Origin: CAYGGE01 sp966250865
GTDB taxonomy: Bacteria; Patescibacteriota; UBA1384; CAYGGE01
Reading direction: 5' to 3'
DNA: 57,812 bases
Assembly: GCA_966250865.1 (NCBI GenBank)
Contig: CBINIT010000001.1
Coordinates: 1-57,812, forward strand
How positions within the stretch are numbered: position 1 is the first letter of the stretch; each line of letters starts with the position of its first letter. The notes below the pieces were generated by a model. It was not told where the DNA came from. It was given only the letters and a program-made list of their open reading frames with translations, and did no database searches. The position numbers and the translations under genes are program-made. Shown piece by piece: positions 47,701 through 55,700 of the stretch.

Positions 47701-50700
47701 ACAACCGCTCAGGAAGTGCCACGATTTATTCCTCATGGTCATGCGGTTGACTTTACACCTACCGATGACTATATCAGCGTGCCTGACGCCAACTCGCTTG
47801 ACGCAACCAATGAAGTAAGTGTCTTTGCCTGGATTAAGCCGGATACGGCGACGAGCGGTAATATGCGGATTGTTGAAAAGGATTTTTCGACCTCTTGGCT
47901 GCTCGGGACCGCAGGAACAAACGGCTTAACGGTCTACATTAACAATGCAGCGAGAGCAACGACCGCAAACAACGTTTTCACTACGAACTCCTGGAGCTAT
48001 GTTGGTTTTGCCTACAGCAAGAGTAGCGGCGCAGTGAAGATTTATGTCAATGGAGCAGTCGTGGCCTCAGGGAGCTATTCGACGGCGATTGGTGTCGATA
48101 CGAGCGATCTCAATATCGGTGGTTACACGAGCTCAGGCTACACCTTTCCTGGTATGATCGACGATGTTCGTATGTATACTCGAGCGGTATCTGCCACAGA
48201 AGTAAGTGGACTCTATACTGGTACTGCCGCGCCCACTAACGGCTTGGCTGGCCACTGGCCCTTTGACGACAGTACATCAGGGCAGACTGTTGCGGACACG
48301 AGCGGCAATGGAAATAACGGAACTTTTGGTGTCAACAGTGGTATCGCCTCAGATGACCCCGCGTGGGCAGCTAACGCTGGCAAGACAGATTCAACTGCCC
48401 AAACACAATTTAAGATTATTGCTCCAGTCGGCGCTTCCTCAAACGATAAAGACTACTATATCTACTATGGCAACCCAAATGAAGGTAGCAATGCTCAAAG
48501 CACCGATCCATATGGTCTAAGTTTTGATGGTACTAACGACTATATCAGCACGACCTACGCCGGCGTAACTGGGAGCGGTGCGCGTTCGGTTGCCGCGTGG
48601 GTCTACTACGATGGCGGCAACTCGACCAGTCCAATCGTAAGCTATGGTAATAACTCTAATACCGGTGGCGCCTTTGGTGGCTATGCCCGATTTGATCTTA
48701 ATGTTGAAGGATCCTCCATTCTCCTTCGTGTTAATGGGTTCAACCGGACCTGGACTTCTGCGGTAACGGCCAACCAATGGTCACATATTGTCTTTGTGTA
48801 CCCAAGTGGTGCAAACATCAATAGCTCTAATGTCAAGATCTACGTTAATAATGTCGAAATTACTACCGGATCAGTGAGTGGTGCTAGTCCTTTAGCGACG
48901 GCGACCGGTACTACGGTACGCATTGGAGCCGATAGTGGGGCAACAACTGGAACGACTGTTGGTGCACCAACGAACACATTTTCAGGAAAAATCGATGACG
49001 TACGTTTTTATAGTACCAACCTTTCGGCTACTGATGTTGCAGCTCTTTATGCAAAGGGTCCTGTGGTGACTGGTGGATTGGCCGGTCGTTGGAGGCTCAA
49101 CGATGCGACAGGAGCTACTGCAGCCGACTCTTCTGGCAACGGGTATACGGGTTCGCTCCTCAATGGCTACACCAACTCACCAGCTGCAAATGGCACGAGT
49201 GCTGGGCCGATATGGGTCGAAACTGATGAGTATCCGGTTGGTATCGCAACGGGATCTACTCAAACCTCGCTCGTCACTGAGCAAGAGAGTCCCGTCTTCT
49301 TCGAATATCGATCCATATCCGGCGGTTCATTCGGAGCTTGGTCGGCTGATCGCTCCAAAACATTTCAACTGACGACCGGGGAGCAACAACTTGGCTCAAC
49401 TGGCGTCTATGTCTCTCTTAACCCTGCAGGCGTCTATTCGAAAGAAGACCACTATGTCATTGCCAGTTGGGCGCTTGAAGGTGCGACGACCAGTGGCACC
49501 GAACCGGGTAGGGGGAAGGATAATGCCTTTCCGGAAAAAGCGAACTTGGTCGCCACTGCTTCTGGTCTCGATGTTATCGATGCGACAAACAACAAACTCT
49601 GGATGCGTTTTCCGGCTGAAACGAGCGGTATTATTGGTGCCAATGCGCCAGAGTCAGTGACAGCTAAAGACGGTCGGATCTTCATCGCGAGTAACGATGG
49701 TCTCTCGGCTATACAATTTGATATGGATGATGCTCACCGTTGGACGAGTTCAGGCAACTCGAGTTGGGGCGGCAACCTTGCCGACCGTGACGACGCTTCA
49801 GCGTATGCAGCCGCCGCCGACCAGGCGATCAACTCGAGTGCTGTTAATGACGTTTCAGTAGCAGTCATCTATAACACAGATTACTCGATATATGCCCAGT
49901 ACATTGCCGTTGCTTCTGACGACGGTATGTCAGTCATCGAAAACAGCACTTTGTTTGGTAACACCTACACCGATCCTTTTAGAACGCTAATTCTTGATTA
50001 TGGTAACGGTGCGATCACCGATAACTATAACGATGTAGTAATTACCTCGGGTGGAGAGCTCTATGGTTCAAACGCTACGGATTCTGAGCTCGATCGCTTT
50101 AATAACGTTGATGCGGATACGGTCAATCAGACGTCTGTCGATGCTCCGTATACGACGAGCTCTACCCCTGCTTTGCGTAACGGTACGATAAACGATATCG
50201 CTGTCACTGAATCAACGAGTCTTGCAGATAACGGTTCCAGTAATACAGTTTCTGTTGCTCACAATACTGGTATTGACGTTATTCAGGAGCATAGCACCCA
50301 AGCCTCAGGAACGGCAAAGTATTATTCTCGAGAAGCGGCAGGCTCAAGTAATTGGTCAAGCAAGAAATTTGGCGGAGCTCTCTACTTTGATGGTGGTGAT
50401 AGAGTTCGTTCGGCTCAAATGAGCGGTCTTTCTGATTATCCTATTACTGTTGAGATGTGGGTTAAACCAGAGGACGCAACTCAGCGCAATATTTTTGCTC
50501 TCTGTACGCTAAACTGTACTTCGCCAAGTTTAAAGATTATTCGTCTTGCCGATGGGTCTGTTCGGGCTTATGCACAGGCTAACTACGATTCTTCGGCTGG
50601 GGTATTACCAGCGGGCGAGTGGAGCCACGTGGCAGTTTCACGCGGATCCGGCGGAACGGTCAATGTCTATGTCAACGGTACGAATGTGATCAGTCAGACG

Positions 50701-52173
50701 AACTCAGGAACGACGGGTTCAACGAGTAAAGAGTACGCTCAGATCGGCTTGGCCGACAGCGGCAGCAACTGGAAAGGCGAGATCGATGAGGTGCGTATTG
50801 TGGATGCTGAAGTGTATACTGCTGCCTTTACACCGTCTACTACTGAACTTACGGCGATTACCAACACGAAGCTCCTATGGCATTTTAATGAGGGGACAGG
50901 GCAGAACGTCTATGACTCGAGTACGAGCGGCTACACCGGAACCATCGGTGCTGACACCAGTAGCGGCTCCGATGATCCATGGTGGATCAATCCAGCAATT
51001 GCCGGCTCGGCAGATATCGCAACAGCAGTCGGTATGTATAATCCAACGCCAAGCACTGGCGCAGCACTTAACTTTGCGGGAGACGGGGCGGCAAGTGATG
51101 ATGGGGATTACGTATATGTAGCCGAGAGCTCGAGTAATACCTTCTCGGGTACGCAACCCTTTACTGTTATGACCTGGGCCTATATCTCTGACCTATCGGG
51201 GACCACAGAGTTCTTTGGAATGGTCGATAAGTATCAGGCAGTAAATACCGACAGGTCCTATGGGCTAATGTTTGACGACACGTCAAATAAGTTTAGATTT
51301 TCTACGGCAAGCGCCTGCACCGGCTCGGTTATTGGTATTACGAATAGTGCAGCCATTACTCAAGCCACCTGGTATCATGTAGCTGTCACGAAAAACGGTT
51401 CTACCGTCACTATGTATGTGAATGGCTCGACTAGTGGAACGACCCAAGTCCAGGCGCACAACTCAAGCATCTCCGACTGTGACAGCCCGTTATTGCTTGG
51501 CATTACAAATAGTCAATCAACAGAGGCATCTTCACTTAAAGGGAAGCTCGATGATGTCCGTATTTACAATCGTGCACTTAACGCCAGTGAAATATCCTCT
51601 ATCTACACCAGCAAAACAACCAAAAACACAATAAGTGATCTTGTTGCTCAATACAAAATGGATGTTGGAGTTACTAAGGATATTACAGTTTCAACCGATA
51701 ACGTATCCGGCTTAAGGCAAGTCATTCAAGATGCAACGGGGAGCGGTGAATACGGCATATTGAAAAACGGCTCTAGCGAGCCAGTAGCTGCCGACGGAGT
51801 AACGAATGGACCAACTTGGACATCTGGTTCACCAGCTGTTGATGGGCGGATTCTCTGGGTCGGAACTAATGGAGCAAGCGCCAATGATGGCGCACTGACC
51901 GCTATTAGCCTTGACACCGATCGGCAGATACGAAACTTCACGTCGAGTAATTCGGGCTTACCAGACAATGATCTTTCGACGATCTCAATGAGCCGTGACA
52001 ATATAGCCTTAGTCGGTACAGCTGACGGCGGCGCTTGGGCGCCGGGAACTGCCGGCTTTATTGTTGACGATACAGCTGCAACCGTTGCTACGGTCCAAAA
52101 CCCAGTACGAGTGAAAAGCGGAGGAACGGTCCGGATTAAAACTGGTGGTACGGTCCGGGTGGCGCCGAAGTAG
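44704..52173 (+). CDS. Giant LamG-repeat surface protein (2489 aa)
   Basis: N-terminal about 120 residues are basic and partly encoded by palindromic elements. A helix at about 140-156 (VSLVVVGLLIFSLLLSTA) is the signal/anchor. Seven LamG/concanavalin-like domains are recognisable by FDG.DY, W.H.A/VA..W, YVNG and the closing ID(E/D)VR: about 237-365, 476-635, 777-942, 1012-1175, 1272-1452, 1892-2042 and 2119-2302. DUF2341-like words (YSYRQRLNI; DYYIYYGNPN) occur near 725 and 1250. A propeller-like region without LamG lies at about 1612-1885 (GLDVIDATNNKLWMRF, GRIFIASNDGLSAIQFD). Ends VRVKSGGTVRIKTGGTVRVAPK. Probably a cell-surface adhesin or glycan binder. Confidence 0.92.
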   Translation: MRNRRGEISKIFNVVMHSLSMVASSAKRLFFHLSKLILPVISNIAERSQMLFHRFLHRSASLSSRNDKSASGTDQMKHDILDRLKAGSRIGSLITVVLTIATSLFRKTTWQRAGEYANYLFPDLKDLDWKGRVSLVVVGLLIFSLLLSTAPQASNIAYGAYSTSTTDADGNTHLGNNTVQDTYFYDRTQDSSAATQQQLGVDPNWANGVSRRSHAVQFQQNQKQYGATGSNFPNITSAFTLEAWVNPTRTPPVHAGIITKFSSTQDKGYGLYLRASTRYVSLYTQPGSGGSETVTSEALPLNTWTHVVGIYDGTNGYVFYNGVLKATGALPNGPDANSAAVSIGRFYANVDANYFEGTIDEVRFSSGVRYPGATSVGTTYFTPPRRFAPDLTTAGLWHFDEGVGTTAYDASVYGNDITLTGTTNPPWVTGGNAIMDGYDGSKGWQTQSGAGNISLAERSSVSDDSAYELKTTGSNGLSFDGGDYGTMADSTTRDPGTGNYTIETWFKTTTGTTGTVLFFSDRGTSSTLVQFGLNASEKMYGVYRSATNQAITVDNSSGSALNDGMWHHAAWVRTSATTASMYLDGALLESASTGTFTGGIALAGNQPATIGKFADSANNFFTGTMDEMRFSTTDRYTANFSPSRRFATDSYTAALFHMDEGKDIVSCSNPSAGSATYTCDSSSNANTITLGSSSAANTSDPAWTEGVYSASSATSTSQNWALPGYSYRQRLNIATAAAIGAGYGVETSIDRATALDNRQTRADTRDWRVVYQPSDTYRSIDFDGTDDYIDMEDQSNLDRGDTADLTLEGWFNRDTATTDDVVVAKRNSLGTASDVGYIAYLDATTDQLIFEASDGTDEYSLTSASTFTSTGWHHFAIVWDQDSAANSEIYIDGRDDDATDSGTIGNIGDLSNAVDFRIGSESDGASYFDGKLDEIRVSSSVRYTGNFSPTRTPFVSDSSTLGLWHFDEGSGTVSVDASGYGYSGTLSGTPSWYATDGVVTTAQEVPRFIPHGHAVDFTPTDDYISVPDANSLDATNEVSVFAWIKPDTATSGNMRIVEKDFSTSWLLGTAGTNGLTVYINNAARATTANNVFTTNSWSYVGFAYSKSSGAVKIYVNGAVVASGSYSTAIGVDTSDLNIGGYTSSGYTFPGMIDDVRMYTRAVSATEVSGLYTGTAAPTNGLAGHWPFDDSTSGQTVADTSGNGNNGTFGVNSGIASDDPAWAANAGKTDSTAQTQFKIIAPVGASSNDKDYYIYYGNPNEGSNAQSTDPYGLSFDGTNDYISTTYAGVTGSGARSVAAWVYYDGGNSTSPIVSYGNNSNTGGAFGGYARFDLNVEGSSILLRVNGFNRTWTSAVTANQWSHIVFVYPSGANINSSNVKIYVNNVEITTGSVSGASPLATATGTTVRIGADSGATTGTTVGAPTNTFSGKIDDVRFYSTNLSATDVAALYAKGPVVTGGLAGRWRLNDATGATAADSSGNGYTGSLLNGYTNSPAANGTSAGPIWVETDEYPVGIATGSTQTSLVTEQESPVFFEYRSISGGSFGAWSADRSKTFQLTTGEQQLGSTGVYVSLNPAGVYSKEDHYVIASWALEGATTSGTEPGRGKDNAFPEKANLVATASGLDVIDATNNKLWMRFPAETSGIIGANAPESVTAKDGRIFIASNDGLSAIQFDMDDAHRWTSSGNSSWGGNLADRDDASAYAAAADQAINSSAVNDVSVAVIYNTDYSIYAQYIAVASDDGMSVIENSTLFGNTYTDPFRTLILDYGNGAITDNYNDVVITSGGELYGSNATDSELDRFNNVDADTVNQTSVDAPYTTSSTPALRNGTINDIAVTESTSLADNGSSNTVSVAHNTGIDVIQEHSTQASGTAKYYSREAAGSSNWSSKKFGGALYFDGGDRVRSAQMSGLSDYPITVEMWVKPEDATQRNIFALCTLNCTSPSLKIIRLADGSVRAYAQANYDSSAGVLPAGEWSHVAVSRGSGGTVNVYVNGTNVISQTNSGTTGSTSKEYAQIGLADSGSNWKGEIDEVRIVDAEVYTAAFTPSTTELTAITNTKLLWHFNEGTGQNVYDSSTSGYTGTIGADTSSGSDDPWWINPAIAGSADIATAVGMYNPTPSTGAALNFAGDGAASDDGDYVYVAESSSNTFSGTQPFTVMTWAYISDLSGTTEFFGMVDKYQAVNTDRSYGLMFDDTSNKFRFSTASACTGSVIGITNSAAITQATWYHVAVTKNGSTVTMYVNGSTSGTTQVQAHNSSISDCDSPLLLGITNSQSTEASSLKGKLDDVRIYNRALNASEISSIYTSKTTKNTISDLVAQYKMDVGVTKDITVSTDNVSGLRQVIQDATGSGEYGILKNGSSEPVAADGVTNGPTWTSGSPAVDGRILWVGTNGASANDGALTAISLDTDRQIRNFTSSNSGLPDNDLSTISMSRDNIALVGTADGGAWAPGTAGFIVDDTAATVATVQNPVRVKSGGTVRIKTGGTVRVAPK
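44820..44905. mobile_element. Palindromic element, copy 5, in the LamG coding region
   Basis: 86 bp from TGTCATCTCGAACATAGC to CGAGCCGAAATGACA, encoding residues of about 40-67 of the giant protein. Its left half matches the left half of copy 4. A partial copy (GACATCCTTGACCGG...GTCGAGGATCGG) follows at about 44938-44977. Confidence 0.75.
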
Positions 52174-52197
52174 TCAATGTTGGTTTAGTTTGTCGAA

Positions 52198-52250
52198 AAG
52201 TACAAATAGGACTAATTGGTCAATGTGGCCAATTAGTCCTATTTGTACTT
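52198..52250 (+). terminator. Perfect 22-bp hairpin after the giant gene
   Basis: AAGTACAAATAGGACTAATTGG and its exact reverse complement, 9-base loop, 25 bp after the stop codon. AT-rich, unlike the GC hairpins of the solitary genes. Confidence 0.8.
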
Positions 52251-52643
52251 CATCTCATTTGATCTAGAGTATGTTCGGTATTAAACCGAACATACTCTTC
52301 CAAACAAAAACCGAACAAATGATAGAAAATTGTACAACTGAAAAAAAAGAATTGGCGATATCGGTGATGACAGCCAATAACAAAATAATTATAACGTTTG
52401 CCGAACGAGCCGGGTGAGGCAACGTGAACTATGGACTGAGAGGATCCTGTGTCGTTGTACATTTGTTAAGGGCAGGCCTCGCTTGCTCTGCGGGTTTGGC
52501 CTGTTGAAAACTTGCTTGACAAATTACTTTTCCACGGTGAGCTACCACAGCGGCCCAAAAGGTATTGATCGACAGTGTGAAGCATAGGACAGTATGGCAC
52601 TGTTTACAGATTTAATCGCACACGATCAAACCAGGTCCAGAAC
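52251..52643. other. Structured AT-rich intergenic region
   Basis: No convincing gene. It holds a 14-bp perfect palindrome AGAGTATGTTCGGT/ACCGAACATACTCT (52266-52298), an imperfect inverted pair AAATTGTACAAC/GTTGTACATTT (about 52328 and 52454) and CAGGCC/GGCCTG (52473-52503). An isolated TTGACA near 52516 has no matching -10. The minus-strand frame at 52250-52462 runs into both palindromes and looks non-coding. Confidence 0.6.
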
Positions 52644-52672
52644 TTTACATTGTTATGGGGCGTTGTTATTAT
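52644..52672 (+). promoter_or_regulatory. Promoter of the tail-fibre-like gene
   Basis: TTTACA, 17-bp spacer, TATTAT, about 31 bp upstream of the probable start codon. Confidence 0.78.
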
Positions 52673-52702
52673 AAATACACGTACATATTTAAGGAGGGTG
52701 AT

Positions 52703-55700
52703 CTGTCGACCTCTTATTCAGTTGTGAATAAGGCAAGCCACCAATTCCTTAAAACACTGTTCCGCTCTCTCGCGACAGTTCTTTTGGTTTGTATAGCAGC
52801 TGGCCTTGTTCCGCCTAAGGCCTATGGTGAAGGAGTGCGGACTATTCCATTTTCTGCTCGGTTGCGCAATCCGCTGACCGAAAGTGTTGTTTCGAATGGT
52901 AACTACCGGTTGACTTTCCGTATCTATACCAGTGCAACTGGAGGGACGGCCATCTGGACGGAGCAACAAGACATCGCCGTGAACTTGGGTGCAGTTGTAG
53001 CCAGTCTCGGTTCGGTCACTCCGTTCCCATCGGACTTGCATTTCGATGGTGACACCTACTATCTTGAAGTTCAGGTGAACGACGATGCGCCTTTTAGCCC
53101 TCGAAAGCGTATTGAATCAGTGCCAAGTGCCTTTAACGCTAACCGTCTTGACGGAGCTAAAAAGGGAACCGGGGCCAATAACATTTTGCAACTTGATAGT
53201 GCTGGCGATATTACTATTGCAGGCGGAGCAAACCTGGGTTCAACACTTAGCGTGACGGGGGCCTCAACCTTTACGGGCGACTTGACGGTGAGTAGCAATA
53301 TCTTGGCCTCAGCTGGATCAATCGATATCGGCTCAAGCAGTCAACGCTTTGGTACGGCCTATGTTGACGTCATCGACGCCACTACTTCATCGATCGGTGG
53401 TACCACAAACAGTGAGTTTACTGTTAACTCCGATGCAGGAAGCGGTGAGACCTCAACCTTCCAATTTGCCAAAGGCTCTTCAGCTTATGCTGGTCTGCAG
53501 TGGGATGGAAGTGCCAATCATTTCAACCTCCTAGCCAATGTTGGTGACTCAACCTTTGCCAATCTCAAGGTCAATGGCTTTGCGGTTGGTCCAAGTGGCG
53601 GCAATACGGTTCTGTTGCCGAACGCTAATACGACTTTGGTCGGAGACAATACTACTCAGACTTTAACGAATAAGACATTGACTGCGCCAACGCTTACCGG
53701 TACGGTTACTGGTTCTAGCGCAACTTTGACGGGCTTCACTACGTACGGTGGCGCAACGCTTAACGGTGGGAACTTGAGCTCAACAGGGGTTAATGGCATC
53801 ACCATTAACTCGGCTACGAGCACGATTACTGGCGGTACGTGGGGTGCTTCGACTATTGCAGCCAATCGAGGTGGTACTGGTCAAAACAGTTACGATACCG
53901 GTGACATCCTCTACGCCCAGAACTCCAGTACGCTCCAGCGATTAAGCGCCAGCGGCAATACTGGTAAATATCTCCGAATCAGCTCAGGTGGCGTTCCAGA
54001 GTGGGCGACTGTTGAAACTGGGGGTGATATCACTGAGGTAACGACTGACGCAAGCTCTGGTTTATCAGGTGGCAATACCTCAGGAGCGATCGCCCTTAGC
54101 TTAAACCGGGCGTACTCAAATACATGGACTACCCTACAGACTATTACCAATACCGGTGCCTCACTTGTTTTGGACGGCAACGTCTCAGCCAGCGCTTCAG
54201 TAGCGAAGCTCCGTTTAGGCAGTGCCATCAGTAATGGTAATTCAGTATCAAATGGAGGAACCTACATCGGTATCAATACTCCGGCTTCTGGTAACCCCGG
54301 CGCAGCTGCCGACTTCCTTAACTTCCAAGTCGATGGCGACACAAAGCTCCAAGTTACTAGCAGTGGTGCGCTAGCGATCGATGGAGCACTCACGGTTGGG
54401 AGCGGTGGGATCGCGGTAACGGGTAACTCAACAATCACTGGTACACTCAGTGGCTTAACTGGTCTGACGACATCGGGAACGGTCACGCTGTCTAGCTTGA
54501 GCGCTTCTGGGGTTGTCATGACCGACGGTTCTAGTAACCTGACCACGGGAACCGTCTCAGTTGCTCAGGGAGGTACCGGCCAGACCTCGCTGGCTTCGGG
54601 TGGTTTGATTTACGGCAATGGAGCTGGTGGGGTCAATGTACTCTCCATCTCTGGTACAAATGGTCAGTGTTTGACTTCCAACGGCTCGGCTCCCGCTTGG
54701 ACAGCGTGTACGGGTGGAGTTAATTCGATCGACAATGAAGACGGTGATGTCGATATCGCTTACGCAACAGGCAATGGTTCGGGAACGATCACGATTCAAG
54801 ATGCAACTTCAGGCCAAAAAGGTGTGGTGCAGGTTGATGGCACCAATATTACTGCCTCAAGTGGCGTCATCAATACAGCTCAAAACATCTCAAGTGCCGC
54901 CTCGCCCTCATTTGTTGGCCTGACACTTTCCGGTGCCTCCACATTTTCTGGCAACCTCAATGCCAATGGTGGTCTGGATATCGATGATGTCTTTGTGGTG
55001 GCGGACGGCGGAGCCTTAACCACCTCTGGCAGCGCGACCTTCAGCGGAACAGTAGCGATTAACGGTGTTCCGACCATTTCTCAAGACATTACGTTCTCCG
55101 CTACCACTCCTTCGATCGCGATTAACAATGGCGCAACGTTGAGCGTGACCGATGGTACCAATAACCTTCTGCAGCTTGCCGACAATGGGACAAGCGCAAC
55201 ATTGACTGTCGGCAACGCTACTATTTCCGGATTGAGTAGCGGAGCACTCTATAGTAACTCTGGCGTTTTAACATCCGAAGCGCAGTTATCAGTCTCTCGG
55301 GGAGGTACAGGAGCTGGTAGCTTCACTTCGGGCGGTATATTGTATGGCAATGGTACAGGCGCTATTTTGGCAACGAGCGGTGGAAGCGACGGGGAATGTT
55401 TACTCTTTACTGGAGGTACTCCGCAGTGGGGTAGCTGTACTGGGGCCACCGGCGTTGGCGACATCACAGCCGTTGGTAACACCTTAAGCGGTAAGGCCTT
55501 TACCGACGACAACACAAGTAGCACCGAGTTATACTTCTACGATGCCGATGGGTACGGTCTCCTAACCATTGCTGATCTCGGCGCTTCACGAACCTACACC
55601 CTGCCCAATTTAGGTGGTGAGATTTGTGTGAGTGGTGGTAACTGTGAGGGCTCTGGTTCCGCTTCCACTCTTCAAGCGGCGTACGATGCTGGTAATCAGA

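Noticed and set aside
52250..52462. 70-codon minus-strand frame in the right intergenic region
   Set aside because: Passes through the 14-bp palindrome and ends at the edge of the 22-bp one, no ribosome-binding site, Phe/His-rich translation.
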